Positions 9,206 to 17,998 are shown, counted from the stretch's first letter. The stretch is DNA of 64,000 nucleotides from DATMRS01 sp035566015 (GCA_035566015.1 DATMRS010000020.1:434001-498000); one strand, 5' to 3'. Numbers and translations are program-made. The notes: generated by a model from the sequence alone, not told the origin.

Positions 9206-10510
9206 TTATTCCGCAGCGACGTTGAGTTCGGGGGCGAGCACCTCGCGCACGCATTGCTCAAGCAGGTCGAGCCCGGTCGCGAGCACGGCGTCGTCGATGA
9301 CGAGCGGGGCAAGTATCTTCACCACCTCGTCATGCGCGCCGCTCGTCTCGATGATCAGGCCGCGTTCGAACGCCGCCGCCGTCACTCGCGCCGCCAGCTC
9401 GCCCGATCCCATGTCGATGCCGCGCATCATGCCGCGCCCGCGCGTCGAGAGGCCGTGCTCCGCCGCGATCCGCGCCAGCCGCCGACCGAGGAAATCGCCG
9501 CGCCGGTGGATATCGGCCTGAAAGCGCGCGTCGCTCCAGAAATGACGGAGCGCCGCGGCGGCGGTGACGAAGGCGTGATTGTTGCCGCGGAACGTGCCAT
9601 TATGCTCGCCCGGTTTCCAGCGATCGAGATCGGGCCGGATCAGCGTCAGCGCGAAAGGCAGGCCCATGCCCGACAGCGACTTGGCGAGCGTGACGATATC
9701 GGGAACGATGCCGCTCTCCTCGAAGCTGAAGAAAGTGCCGGTGCGCCCGCAGCCCGCCTGGATATCGTCGACGATCAGCAGCGCGCCGTGCCGTTTCGCC
9801 ACGGCGGCGATGTTGCGCAGCCATTGCGGCGAGGCGACGTGCAGCCCGCCCTCGCCCTGCACCACTTCCAGCAGGATCGCCGCCGGCGCGTCGAGCCCGC
9901 TCGACGGATCGGACAGGCGCTGGTCGAGCAGTTCGGCGGTATCGACGTCGGACCCGAAATAGCCGTCATAGGGTTCGTGGCTGACGTGCGAGAGCGGGAC
10001 GCCCGCCCCCCCGCGCTTGCCGGCATTGCCGGTGCAGGCGAGCGCGCCCAGCGTCATGCCGTGAAAACCGTTGGTGAAGGCGATCACATGCTGTCGCCCC
10101 GTCACCTTGCGCGCCAGCTTCAACGCCGCCTCGACCGCGTTCGTCCCCGTCGGGCCGGTGAACATCGCGCGATAATCGAACCCGCGTGGGCGCAGGATCA
10201 GCGTTTCGAGCGTGTCGAGGAAATCGGCCTTCGCCTCGGTGTGCAGGTCGAGGCCGTGGGCGATGCCGTCCGCGCCGATATAATCGAGCAGCGCCTGCTT
10301 CAGCACCGGATGATTGTGGCCGTAATTGAGCGTGGAGCAGCCCGACAGGAAATCGAGATAGCGACCGCCGCGATCGTCATGCATCCACACGCCCTCGGCG
10401 CGGTGGAACTGGCGCGGCATCGAGCGCGCATAGCTGCGCACCTGCGATTCCATACGGTCGTAAATGGCGGTGTCGGGAACGGCCATGGTGGGCCGTGGCG
10501 CGATGGTCAT
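9206..10510 (-). CDS. ectB: Diaminobutyrate--2-oxoglutarate transaminase
   Basis: A 434-residue class III aminotransferase that makes L-2,4-diaminobutyrate from aspartate semialdehyde and glutamate, the first committed step of ectoine synthesis. The PLP-binding lysine is K277 in DIVTLAKSLSG, and the cofactor-contacting aspartate lies in LLIVDDIQAG (near 248). The frame stays open upstream through the ectA region, but the ATG at 10510, 20 bases after the ectA stop, begins the conserved protein. Confidence 0.96.
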   Translation of the reverse strand: MTIAPRPTMAVPDTAIYDRMESQVRSYARSMPRQFHRAEGVWMHDDRGGRYLDFLSGCSTLNYGHNHPVLKQALLDYIGADGIAHGLDLHTEAKADFLDTLETLILRPRGFDYRAMFTGPTGTNAVEAALKLARKVTGRQHVIAFTNGFHGMTLGALACTGNAGKRGGAGVPLSHVSHEPYDGYFGSDVDTAELLDQRLSDPSSGLDAPAAILLEVVQGEGGLHVASPQWLRNIAAVAKRHGALLIVDDIQAGCGRTGTFFSFEESGIVPDIVTLAKSLSGMGLPFALTLIRPDLDRWKPGEHNGTFRGNNHAFVTAAAALRHFWSDARFQADIHRRGDFLGRRLARIAAEHGLSTRGRGMMRGIDMGSGELAARVTAAAFERGLIIETSGAHDEVVKILAPLVIDDAVLATGLDLLEQCVREVLAPELNVAAE

Positions 10511-10530
10511 AGTGTCTCCTGTCCTGGCGG

Positions 10531-11004
10531 TCAGTGGCCGGCGTTGATCGGCGCGATCGAAACAAGATGTTCCGTCTCGTGCCGGCCGGCGAAATGGGCG
10601 TCGCGATCGAACATCGGACGCCGGTCGATCCGGGCATCGTGGCCGCGCGCGAACGCGGTGAAGAGCGCCCAGGAGGCGCCATTGTCCCCGGTGATCGTGG
10701 TGGTGAGCCGCGTCGCGCCGCGCGATACGGGCCGCGACAGCAGCGTGTTGATGAGGCGCTGCCCCAGCCCCTGCCCCCGCGCCGCGCCATGCACCGCGAC
10801 CTGCCAGACGAAAATCTCGTCGGGCGCCGCGGGCGGGCGATAGGCCGAAAGCCAGCCGAGAAGCCGTCCGTCGCGTTCGGCGACGACGCAGCTTTCGGCG
10901 AAATGCGTGCATTGCAGCAGATTGCAATAAGCCGAATTGGGATCGAGCGGCGGGCATTCGGCAATCAGGCGCGAAACCGCCGGACCATCCTCGGCCGAGG
11001 GCAT
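10531..11004 (-). CDS. ectA: Diaminobutyrate acetyltransferase
   Basis: A GNAT-fold enzyme that acetylates L-2,4-diaminobutyrate in ectoine synthesis. CPPLDPNSAYCNLLQCTHF, the acetyl-CoA loop WQVAVHGAARGQGLGQRL and TTITGDNGASWALF are clear EctA signatures. With the ATG at 11004 it has 157 residues and begins MPSAEDG. The family usually has a few more residues before this point, and the in-frame upstream codons read ...AWVFR, matching that extension. There is no upstream ATG, GTG or TTG in frame, so the true start may be a rare codon (ATT or ATC near 11050), or this species uses the shorter form. Confidence 0.92.
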   Translation of the reverse strand: MPSAEDGPAVSRLIAECPPLDPNSAYCNLLQCTHFAESCVVAERDGRLLGWLSAYRPPAAPDEIFVWQVAVHGAARGQGLGQRLINTLLSRPVSRGATRLTTTITGDNGASWALFTAFARGHDARIDRRPMFDRDAHFAGRHETEHLVSIAPINAGH

Positions 11005-11166
11005 GCGAAAGACCCACGCGCCAGCCCCGGCGCCCTCGGGCCGATCGATCGATCCAATATTCCCCTGCTTATGGTCGGCAATGCCGATGCTTCGTCCCCC
11101 GAAGTGATTGACGCGTGTAAATAGGATGCCCGCTGGTGGCGTGAGGCGATGAACTATCAGGAATTG

Positions 11167-11220
11167 TTGAAAATTTCAAGTCACGCCGTTGCGGAGGCGT
11201 TACAAACTCCGCATAACGCC
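11167..11220. promoter_or_regulatory. Dyad cluster between ectA and the MarR gene
   Basis: This divergent spacer holds several inverted repeats. TTGAAAATTTCAA (11167-11179) has perfect six-base arms around one central base. GCGGAG (11191-11196) pairs with CTCCGC (11207-11212). GGCGTTA (11196-11202) pairs with TAACGCC (11214-11220). On the minus strand TTGAAA can serve as the -35 element of the ect promoter, so a MarR dimer bound here would block polymerase. MarR-type EctR regulators repress ectoine operons in other bacteria. Site assignment is inference. Confidence 0.5.
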
Positions 11221-11290
11221 CTTGATTTAATTCGGATTTACAAGCATTTGAAGAACTGGTCGGACGGGCAAAAATCGCTAGTTTCGCGCC

Positions 11291-11788
11291 ATGGACATGC
11301 ACGTCACCCAGGCCGCGCTACGGGCGATTCGGCGGCTGCTGCGCGCGGCCGATCAGGGCGGGCGCAAGCTCGCGGTCGTGACCGGCCTCACCCCCTCGCA
11401 ACTCCTCGTCCTCCAGGAAATCGAGCGGCGCGACGGCATCACGCCGAGCGCGATCGCGACCACGCTCCAGTTCGGCCAGGCGACCGTCACCAACATCGTC
11501 GACCGGCTGGAAATATTGGGCCTCGTCACCCGCCAGCGCAGCGATCACGACAAAAGGCGGATCCTGCTGCACGCGACGCCGCAGGGCGAGGAGATGCTCC
11601 GCGCCGCGCCCGATCTGCTGCACAACCGCTTTCAGGAACGCTTCGCCACGCTCGCCGAATGGGAGCAGGCGATGATCCTCGCCGCGCTCGAGCGATTGAA
11701 CGAACTGCTCGACGCCAAGGAGATCGACGCCGCGCCGCTGATCGACGCGGGGCCGATCGACCGCGCGCTCAAGGCCGGCGAACATTGA
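11291..11788 (+). CDS. MarR-family regulator, EctR-like
   Basis: A 165-residue winged-helix regulator with the MarR core: a helix-turn-helix around GITPSAIATTLQFGQATVTNIVDRLEILGLV (residues 50-80) and the wing RQRSDHDKRRILLHAT. It is divergent from ectA across a dyad-rich spacer. MarR proteins in this position (EctR) control ectoine operons in halotolerant bacteria, so osmotic control of the run to its left is the likely job. No ribosome site is obvious; an ATG two codons inside is an alternative start. Confidence 0.88.
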   Translation: MDMHVTQAALRAIRRLLRAADQGGRKLAVVTGLTPSQLLVLQEIERRDGITPSAIATTLQFGQATVTNIVDRLEILGLVTRQRSDHDKRRILLHATPQGEEMLRAAPDLLHNRFQERFATLAEWEQAMILAALERLNELLDAKEIDAAPLIDAGPIDRALKAGEH

Positions 11789-11811
11789 AAAATGAGGAGG
11801 AGGAACAGCGG

Positions 11812-12198
11812 ATGGACGAGCGGCAGCGTGAAGCGGCGAACAAGCAGATCGTGCTCGACATGTGGCACACGGTCATAAACGGGCGCGACCTGTCGAAGGC
11901 GTCGCGCTACATCGCCACGGACTATATCCAGCACAGCCCCAGCGCGGGACAGGGCCTCGCTGCCCTTCTCGACTTCCTCAAGGTCGAACTGGGCGGCGAC
12001 GAACCGCTCGCCCCCGGCACCTACCGGCATACCGCCTTCGAGCATGTCCTCGCCGAGGGCGATCTCGTCCAGCTCATGTTCCGCAGGCCGGTGCCCGATC
12101 CCCGCCGGCCGGGCGAAACCCTCGAAATGTGGTGGTATGACACCTACCGGCTCAAGGACGGCCTGATCGTCGAACATTGGGATTCGGCGCTGGAATAA
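11812..12198 (+). CDS. SnoaL-like / NTF2-fold protein
   Basis: A 128-residue protein of the polyketide-cyclase-like (SnoaL) NTF2 superfamily. Features are the opening helix ANKQIVLDMWHTVINGRD, the motif YIATDYIQHSPSAGQG, and the ending WWYDTYRLKDGLIVEHWDSALE, in which family members place pocket histidines and aspartates. It follows the MarR gene by 23 bases with a very strong ribosome site (GGAGGAGG near 11796). The substrate is unknown. Similar stand-alone members are widespread and mostly uncharacterised. Confidence 0.85.
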   Translation: MDERQREAANKQIVLDMWHTVINGRDLSKASRYIATDYIQHSPSAGQGLAALLDFLKVELGGDEPLAPGTYRHTAFEHVLAEGDLVQLMFRRPVPDPRRPGETLEMWWYDTYRLKDGLIVEHWDSALE

Positions 12199-12268
12199 GC
12201 AGGAAGGATTGGCCTTGCATCGCCGATCCGTGCCACACTCCGGCGGAAAGCTGGAGAGGAATCGTCGC

Positions 12269-12931
12269 ATGACACGGCCGCTGAAAATCGATTTCGTCTC
12301 GGACGTCACCTGCCCCTGGTGCATCATCGGCCTGCAGGGGCTGGAGGAGGCGCTGCGACGCATCGGCGACGAGGTGGATGCCAAGATCAGCTTCCAGCCG
12401 TTCGAGCTCAATCCCGACATGCCGCCCGAGGGACGCAACCTCGTCGAGCATATGGCCGAACGCTACGGCACATCGGCGGAGCAGTCGGCGGCCAATCGCG
12501 CGATGGTCTGCGATCGCGCCGCAGAGGTGGGCTTCGCCATGTCGATGCCCGACGACGGCCGGATCTACAACACGTTCGACGCGCACCGCCTGCTCCACTG
12601 GGCGGCGGCCGAAGGCAAACAGGCGGCACTCAAACATGCGCTGTTCGAGGCCAATTTCACCGAAAGACGCAATATGTCGGACCCCGACGTGCTCGTCGCC
12701 GCCGCCGAGAAAGCGGGCCTCGACGGCGCGGCCGCGCGCGAGGTACTGACCTCGGGCCGCTATGCCCGCGAAGTCCGCGATACCGAGGAGCTGTGGCGGA
12801 TGCGCGGGATCAACGCGGTGCCGGCGGTGATCGTCGAGAATCGCTATCTCATCTCCGGCGGCCAGCGCCCCGAAGCCTTCGAACAGGCGCTCCGCCAGAT
12901 CGCGGCGGAGGCGCCGCCCCACGCTTCATAG
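12269..12931 (+). CDS. DsbA-family oxidoreductase (FrnE-like)
   Basis: A 220-residue thioredoxin-fold protein with the active-site motif CPWC at about residues 14-17 and a helical insertion, ending with the cis-proline region NAVPAVIVEN. No signal peptide is present, so it is cytoplasmic, like FrnE and the related 2-hydroxychromene-2-carboxylate isomerases. FrnE proteins are linked to oxidative-stress tolerance. The ATG at 12269 has GAGAGGA upstream; the longer frame begins in untranslated sequence. Confidence 0.88.
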   Translation: MTRPLKIDFVSDVTCPWCIIGLQGLEEALRRIGDEVDAKISFQPFELNPDMPPEGRNLVEHMAERYGTSAEQSAANRAMVCDRAAEVGFAMSMPDDGRIYNTFDAHRLLHWAAAEGKQAALKHALFEANFTERRNMSDPDVLVAAAEKAGLDGAAAREVLTSGRYAREVRDTEELWRMRGINAVPAVIVENRYLISGGQRPEAFEQALRQIAAEAPPHAS

Positions 12932-12950
12932 AAGATGGATTTCTCGAAAA

Positions 12951-13025
<75 letters not shown>

Positions 13026-13126
13026 GTGACGCCTGACGGCGCGTTAGAGGCGGGCCTATGGAGAAAGCGGGCGCGCGCGTCAAGCCGGGCTTGCGGCGCG
13101 CCGCCCCGCCGCGCTACCTGCGATCG

Positions 13127-13261
13127 ATGAGCAAGAGCGACGACGAACGCGAACGGCGGCTGGCCGAGGCGCTGCGCGAAAATCTGCGCCGCCGAAAGGC
13201 CCAGGCGCGCAGCCGGGATGGCGCGGATACACCGGCGGCTTCGGAGAAGGATGCGGGCTGA
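13127..13261 (+). CDS. Small basic conserved hypothetical protein
   Basis: A 44-residue protein beginning MSKSDDERERRLAEALRENL, followed by an Arg/Lys-rich stretch. Short charged proteins of this pattern recur in sphingomonads beside tRNA or tRNA-processing genes, from general recollection. No function is known. Starting at 13127 rather than 13058 drops a proline/arginine-rich leader that looks non-coding. Confidence 0.6.
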   Translation: MSKSDDERERRLAEALRENLRRRKAQARSRDGADTPAASEKDAG

Positions 13262-13270
13262 ACACCCCGC

Positions 13271-13292
13271 CATTCCCGCGAAGGCGGAAATG
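13271..13292. repeat. Short inverted repeat (CATTCCCGC...GCGGAAATG)
   Basis: Nine-base arms with one mismatch surround the tetraloop GAAG. This is the common 'attcccgcgaaggcgggaat' type of dispersed palindrome seen in many alphaproteobacterial genomes. It lies just past the stop of the small hypothetical gene and may also act as its transcript end. Confidence 0.55.
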
Positions 13293-13328
13293 CCGGCTTA
13301 AACAAAGGCCTAAACATATAAACCCACA

Positions 13329-13357
13329 CCGTCACCCCGGCGGAGCCGGAATGACGG
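13329..13357. repeat. REP-like inverted repeat
   Basis: CCGTCACCCCGGC and GCCGGAATGACGG form a hairpin with a three-base loop and a single mispaired region. It shares its core with the units at 31-60 and 51516-51545. It lies between convergent genes, where such elements can stabilise or end both transcripts. Confidence 0.6.
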
Positions 13358-13367
13358 GTGGAGCGCC

Positions 13368-15149
13368 TTAAAGCGGCCTCGTCACCTCGATCAGCCAGTC
13401 CTTCGCCGCGCCGTCGAGCTGCGGGCCGATCAGCCGCGCGACATCGGCATGATAGGCGTCGAGCCAGGCGCGCTCGCCCGCGTCCATCTGGGCGGTGTCG
13501 ATCAGCGCGCGGTCGATCGGCGCGAAGCTCAGCGTCTCGAAGCCGAGCATCTCCCGCTCCGCTCCCTCGATCGTACGCGGCGTCACCAGCACCAGATTCT
13601 CGATGCGGATGCCATAGGCCCCGGCCTTGTAATAGCCGGGCTCGTTCGAGACGATCATGCCGGGCTGGAGCGGCTCGTCCCCGCCGCCGAAGGTGGCGAT
13701 GCGCTGCGGCCCTTCATGCACCGAGAGGTAGGCGCCCACGCCATGGCCGGTGCCGTGCGCATAATCGAGCCCCTCCGCCCAGAGATATTGCCGCGCCAGC
13801 GTATCGAGCTGCCCGCCCCGCGTGCCGCGCGGGAACAGCGCGCGGGCGAGCGCGATATGGCCACGTAGCACGCGGGTGAAGCGGTCCTGCATCTCCGCCG
13901 TGGGCGTGCCGACGATGATCGTGCGGGTGATGTCGGTCGTCCCGTCGAGATACTGGCCGCCTGAATCGACCAGATAGATTTCATCGCGCACGATCGGCCG
14001 GTTCGATTCGGACGTGACGCGATAATGCGGGCTGGCCGCATTGGGGCCGGCGGCGGAGATGGTGTCGAACGACAGGTCGCGCAGCTCGCCCGTTTCCTCG
14101 CGAAACGCGTGCAATTTCGCCGCCGCTGACAGCTCGGTCAGCCCGCCCTTCGGCGCTTCGACCGACAGCCAGTGGAGGAAGCGGCAGAGCGCGGCCCCAT
14201 CGCGCCGCTGCGCCGCGCGGTGGCCGGCGATCTCCGCCGCGTTCTTCATCGCCTTGGGCAGCACGGCGGGGTCGCGCGCCTCGATCACGCGGGCGTGCGC
14301 CGCGTCGAGCGCCTCGAAGATCGCGGCGACCGCGCGTTCGGGATCGGCCGCCACGGTCTTGCCCGCGAACAGCGCCAGATGCCCGGCAAAGGCGTCGCGC
14401 GGGTGCAGCCGGACGCTATCGCCCAGATGCGCGCCGATATCCCCGGCAAGTTTCCCGGGCGCGACGAACAGATCGGCGCTGCCGTCGGCGAGGACGATCG
14501 CATAAGCGAGCGCGACCGGCGTCCGATCGACATCGCGCCCGCGTATGTTGAACGTCCAGGCGATCGAATCGAGCGCGGAGAGGACCACCGCATCGGCCTG
14601 CCGCGCCTTCAGCCACTCCGCCATGTCGTGCCGCTTCTCGGCGGAGGTGCGGCCGGCCAGCGCATCGGGCTGGACGACGAGGCGCGCGGCGGAAGGCTGC
14701 GGCCGATCGATCCAGATCGCGTCGATCGGGTTCGTCTCCACCGCCACCAGTTCCGCGCCTTTATCGGCGAGCGCGGCCCGCGCTGCCTTCACCCAGCCGC
14801 GCGTATGCAGCCAGGGATCATAGCCGATCCGCGCGCCATCGGGCGCATGTTCGGCCAGCCAGCCTGCGATGCTCGTCTCCGGCACCGACTGGTAGCTCCA
14901 TTGCTCCGCCGACACCTGCTCGCGCACTTGCAGGGTGTAGCGCCCGTCGACGAAGATCGCCGCCTCGGCCGGCAGCACGACCGCCGATCCGGCGGAACCC
15001 TCGAAGCCGGTGAGCCATGCCAGCCGCCGGGCATAGGCGCCGACATATTCGCTCATATGCTCGTCGGTGAGCGGCACGACGAAGCCGTCGAGGCGGCGGC
15101 GCGCCAGTTCCTCGCGAAGCGCCTTCAGCCGATCGTCATGGGTGGACAT
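13368..15149 (-). CDS. Xaa-Pro aminopeptidase (M24 family)
   Basis: A 593-residue aminopeptidase P of the long type, with two creatinase-like N-terminal domains, a pita-bread catalytic domain and a C-terminal extension. Metal ligands are visible in VDSGGQYLDGTTDITRT (two Asp), GTGHGVGAYLSVHEGP (His), SNEPGYY (Glu) and IRIENLVLV (Glu), the usual dinuclear manganese site. It removes N-terminal residues that precede proline and is probably cytoplasmic, since no signal is seen. The start MSTHDDRLKALREEL matches the family; it is divergent from the S9 peptidase, so both ends of proline-peptide turnover sit side by side. Confidence 0.93.
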   Translation of the reverse strand: MSTHDDRLKALREELARRRLDGFVVPLTDEHMSEYVGAYARRLAWLTGFEGSAGSAVVLPAEAAIFVDGRYTLQVREQVSAEQWSYQSVPETSIAGWLAEHAPDGARIGYDPWLHTRGWVKAARAALADKGAELVAVETNPIDAIWIDRPQPSAARLVVQPDALAGRTSAEKRHDMAEWLKARQADAVVLSALDSIAWTFNIRGRDVDRTPVALAYAIVLADGSADLFVAPGKLAGDIGAHLGDSVRLHPRDAFAGHLALFAGKTVAADPERAVAAIFEALDAAHARVIEARDPAVLPKAMKNAAEIAGHRAAQRRDGAALCRFLHWLSVEAPKGGLTELSAAAKLHAFREETGELRDLSFDTISAAGPNAASPHYRVTSESNRPIVRDEIYLVDSGGQYLDGTTDITRTIIVGTPTAEMQDRFTRVLRGHIALARALFPRGTRGGQLDTLARQYLWAEGLDYAHGTGHGVGAYLSVHEGPQRIATFGGGDEPLQPGMIVSNEPGYYKAGAYGIRIENLVLVTPRTIEGAEREMLGFETLSFAPIDRALIDTAQMDAGERAWLDAYHADVARLIGPQLDGAAKDWLIEVTRPL

Positions 15150-15238
15150 TGCACGGGCCTGCCTTGGTGGAAAATGTGTCGCCGCACTGTAGGCCGTGCC
15201 CCCTTGCGACGCAAAGCCGCGCATCCCACAAGACGTGG

Positions 15239-17287
15239 ATGACCAAAACCCCGCCCATCGCCCCGCGCCGCCCGCACAGCATGACCCGCCACGGCATCAC
15301 GATCGAGGACCCGTGGGCCTGGCTCAAGGACCCGAATTACCCTGACGTGAGCGATCCCGACATCCTCGCTTATCTCAAGGCGGAGAATGCGTATTTCGAG
15401 GCGGCGATGGCGCCGCACGCCGCGCTGGTCGACACGCTGTTCGCGGAGATGAAGGGGCGGCTGAAGCCCGACGACGCGGGCGTGCCGCAGAAGGACGGCG
15501 ACTGGCTCTACTGGTGGGCGTTCCGCCCCGGCGGGCAATATCGCGTCTGGTATCGCCGCGCGGTCGCGGGCGGCGCGGACCAGATAGTGCTCGACGAACC
15601 GGCGGAGGCCGAGGGCAAGGACTATTTCCGGCTTCAGGTGCTGGAAGTCAGCCCCGATGGGCGACTGCTTGCGTGGTCCGCCGACGAGAATGGCGCCGAA
15701 CGCTTCACCCTGCGCATCCGCGATCTGGCGACGGGCAAGGACATCGAGACGGTCAGTGCGCTCACCAACGGCCGCGCCGTCTGGGCGGCGGATTCGCGCA
15801 GCCTCGTCTACACGGAAGTCAACGAGAACTGGCGCACATATCGCGCGCGCCATCACCGTCTGGGCGCCGATCCGGCGGGGGACGCGATCCTTTATGAAGA
15901 GGCGGATGCGGGCTTCAATGTCGGCGTCGGGCGCACGCAGGATCGCGAATGGATCATCCTCTCGACCGGCGACCATGAGACGAGCGAGGTCCGCCTGCTC
16001 CCCGCCGCCGATCCCGCCGCGCCGCCGCTGCTCGTCAGCGCGCGGGAGAAGGGGCGGCTCTACAATGTCGATGGCGGCCATGGGAAGCTGTGGATCCTCA
16101 CCAACGACGATCATATCAATTTCCGCCTCGCCCAGGCCGATCCGCTGGAGCCGGCGACATGGCGCACGGTGATTCCCGGATCGGATCGCGTCTATCTGCG
16201 CGGCGTCACCAGCTTCGCGCGTCACCTCCTCCTGCAACAGCGTGTCGACGGTCTCGATCAGATCATCGTGCGGACCTATGACGGCGCCGAAACGCGCGTG
16301 CCCTTTGCCGAGGCGAGCTACAGCGCCAGCGTCGCCGCCAACCCCGAATATGATCCGCCGGCCTATCGCCTCGCTTATGCCTCGATGGTGACGCCGGCCA
16401 CCGTCTATGATTACGATCCCGATGCCGCCACGCTCACCACATTGAAGGTGCAGGAGGTGCCGTCGGGCTACGATCCGGCGCTCTACACGACCGAGCGACT
16501 GATGGTGCGCGCGCGCGACGGGGCGACGATCCCCGTCTCGGTGGTCTATCGCAAGGGCTTCCGCAAGGACGGCCAGGGGCGGCTCCTGCTCTACGCTTAT
16601 GGAGCCTATGGCTATGCCTATCCGCCCGGCTTCTCCACCGTCCGCCTCTCGCTGCTCGATCGCGGCTATGCCTATGCCATCGCGCATATCCGGGGCGGTG
16701 ACGATCTCGGCTATGGCTGGTATCTGGCGGGCAAGGGCGAGCAGCGATGGAACACGTTCCACGATTTCGTCGATGCGGCGAAGGGGCTGATCGCCGCCGG
16801 CTTCACCCGCGCCGGCCGGATCGCGATCAACGGCGGCTCGGCGGGCGGCGAGCTGATGGGCGTCGTCGCCAACACCGATCCGGGCCTGTGGGGCGCGGTG
16901 GTCGCCGACGTGCCCTTCGTCGACGTGCTCAACACGATGCAGGACGAAAGTCTTCCCCTGACGCCGGGCGAGTGGCCCGAATGGGGCAATCCGATCACCG
17001 ACAAGGCGGCATTCGAACTGATCCGCAGCTACAGCCCCTATGACAATGTCAGCGCGCAAGCCTATCCGCCGATGCTGATCACCGGCGGCCTCAACGATCC
17101 GCGCGTCACTTATTGGGAACCGGCGAAGTGGGCCGCGAAGCTGCGCGCGACCAAGATCGGTGATGCCACGCTGCTGCTCAAAACCAATATGGACGCCGGC
17201 CATGGCGGCAAATCGGGCCGGTTCGAGGCGCTACGCGAGGATGCCGAGGCCTATGCCTTCATCCTGTGGCAAATGGGCGAGGGGTAA
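15239..17287 (+). CDS. S9A prolyl oligopeptidase / oligopeptidase B
   Basis: A 682-residue serine peptidase with an N-terminal beta-propeller and a C-terminal alpha/beta hydrolase domain. The catalytic triad is S534 in NGGSAGGE, D620 in GGLNDPRV and H655 in AGHGGKSGR. The ending and the YAYGAYGYAYPPGF segment fit oligopeptidase B, which cleaves short peptides after basic residues. No signal peptide is seen. The ATG at 15239 precedes the conserved TRHGITIEDPWAWLKDPNYP opening of the fold. Confidence 0.93.
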   Translation: MTKTPPIAPRRPHSMTRHGITIEDPWAWLKDPNYPDVSDPDILAYLKAENAYFEAAMAPHAALVDTLFAEMKGRLKPDDAGVPQKDGDWLYWWAFRPGGQYRVWYRRAVAGGADQIVLDEPAEAEGKDYFRLQVLEVSPDGRLLAWSADENGAERFTLRIRDLATGKDIETVSALTNGRAVWAADSRSLVYTEVNENWRTYRARHHRLGADPAGDAILYEEADAGFNVGVGRTQDREWIILSTGDHETSEVRLLPAADPAAPPLLVSAREKGRLYNVDGGHGKLWILTNDDHINFRLAQADPLEPATWRTVIPGSDRVYLRGVTSFARHLLLQQRVDGLDQIIVRTYDGAETRVPFAEASYSASVAANPEYDPPAYRLAYASMVTPATVYDYDPDAATLTTLKVQEVPSGYDPALYTTERLMVRARDGATIPVSVVYRKGFRKDGQGRLLLYAYGAYGYAYPPGFSTVRLSLLDRGYAYAIAHIRGGDDLGYGWYLAGKGEQRWNTFHDFVDAAKGLIAAGFTRAGRIAINGGSAGGELMGVVANTDPGLWGAVVADVPFVDVLNTMQDESLPLTPGEWPEWGNPITDKAAFELIRSYSPYDNVSAQAYPPMLITGGLNDPRVTYWEPAKWAAKLRATKIGDATLLLKTNMDAGHGGKSGRFEALREDAEAYAFILWQMGEG

Positions 17288-17293
17288 AACGGC

Positions 17294-17998
17294 TCAGTCG
17301 TCTTCCAGCGCGTCGAGCACAGCCGCAATCGCCTCGTCGGCGGACGTGAAGCCGATATGGGTGCAACCCAGCTCGATCGCCTTGTCCACCTCATGCGGCA
17401 GGCCGCGCGCCGAGGCGGGGGCCACCACCCCGTCACCGCGCGACCAGATCGCGATCGTCGGCACCGGCGGCTTTTCGGAAAGATCGCAGACGACCGGCGG
17501 ACGATCGACCGGATGGCGGTTCACCCATTCGTAGAGCCGCCACGCATGATTGGCGCGCGGATCGCCCGAGAAGGGGCTGCCCATGGTCACGACGCGCGCG
17601 ACATGAGTGGGGATGCGCTTCGCCACCTCGCGCGCATAGAGCCCGCCGAGGCTCCAGCCGACCAGCGCGACGGGCCGCCCCTCGCATGTCGCAATTCCCG
17701 CGACATGCGCCACCAGAGCGTCGAGCCGCTCCGCCGTCGCCCCAAAATTGCGCCCCTGACCCCAGCCGAAGGGACGATAGCCGGCAAGGTCGAGCGCGCG
17801 GCGCAACCGCTGGGTGGCGTTATCGGTGGCGAGGAAGCCCGGAATCACGACCACCGGCGCGCCATCGCCCCGCTGCCCCAAATCTTCCGGCTCGCCGATG
17901 AACCGGCGGACGTCGGCAAACGCCTGCGCCTCGCGCCACAGAAGCGAGAAGGGCGGCGGCACCGTATCGATGACCGCTTGATGAAGGTTCGAAGACAT
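17294..17998 (-). CDS. Alpha/beta hydrolase
   Basis: A 234-residue hydrolase. The nucleophile elbow GWSLGG puts the serine at residue 116; an aspartate in WSRGDGVV and a histidine in CTHIGF complete a likely triad. The oxyanion region VVVIPGFLATD and the overall shape resemble small esterases or acyltransferase-like lipases. No signal peptide is evident. The substrate is not predictable. It lies convergent to the S9 peptidase gene with six bases between stops. Confidence 0.85.
   Translation of the reverse strand: MSSNLHQAVIDTVPPPFSLLWREAQAFADVRRFIGEPEDLGQRGDGAPVVVIPGFLATDNATQRLRRALDLAGYRPFGWGQGRNFGATAERLDALVAHVAGIATCEGRPVALVGWSLGGLYAREVAKRIPTHVARVVTMGSPFSGDPRANHAWRLYEWVNRHPVDRPPVVCDLSEKPPVPTIAIWSRGDGVVAPASARGLPHEVDKAIELGCTHIGFTSADEAIAAVLDALEDD

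Noticed and set aside
9206..11017. 603-residue reading as an EctA-EctB fusion
   Set aside because: The extra N-terminal part is the wrong frame of ectA; EctA is encoded in its own frame and EctB has a proper start at 10510.
11191..11220. H-type RNA pseudoknot
   Set aside because: The two interleaved repeats would leave only one base to cross a six-pair stem, which is sterically unlikely; read as DNA dyads instead.
11149..12198. 349-residue frame covering the MarR and SnoaL-like genes
   Set aside because: The first two thirds are a shadow of the MarR gene; only the part from 11812 is a protein with known fold.
15125..17203. 692-residue frame opposite the S9 peptidase gene
   Set aside because: Exact antisense of a gene with an intact catalytic triad; no family recognised.
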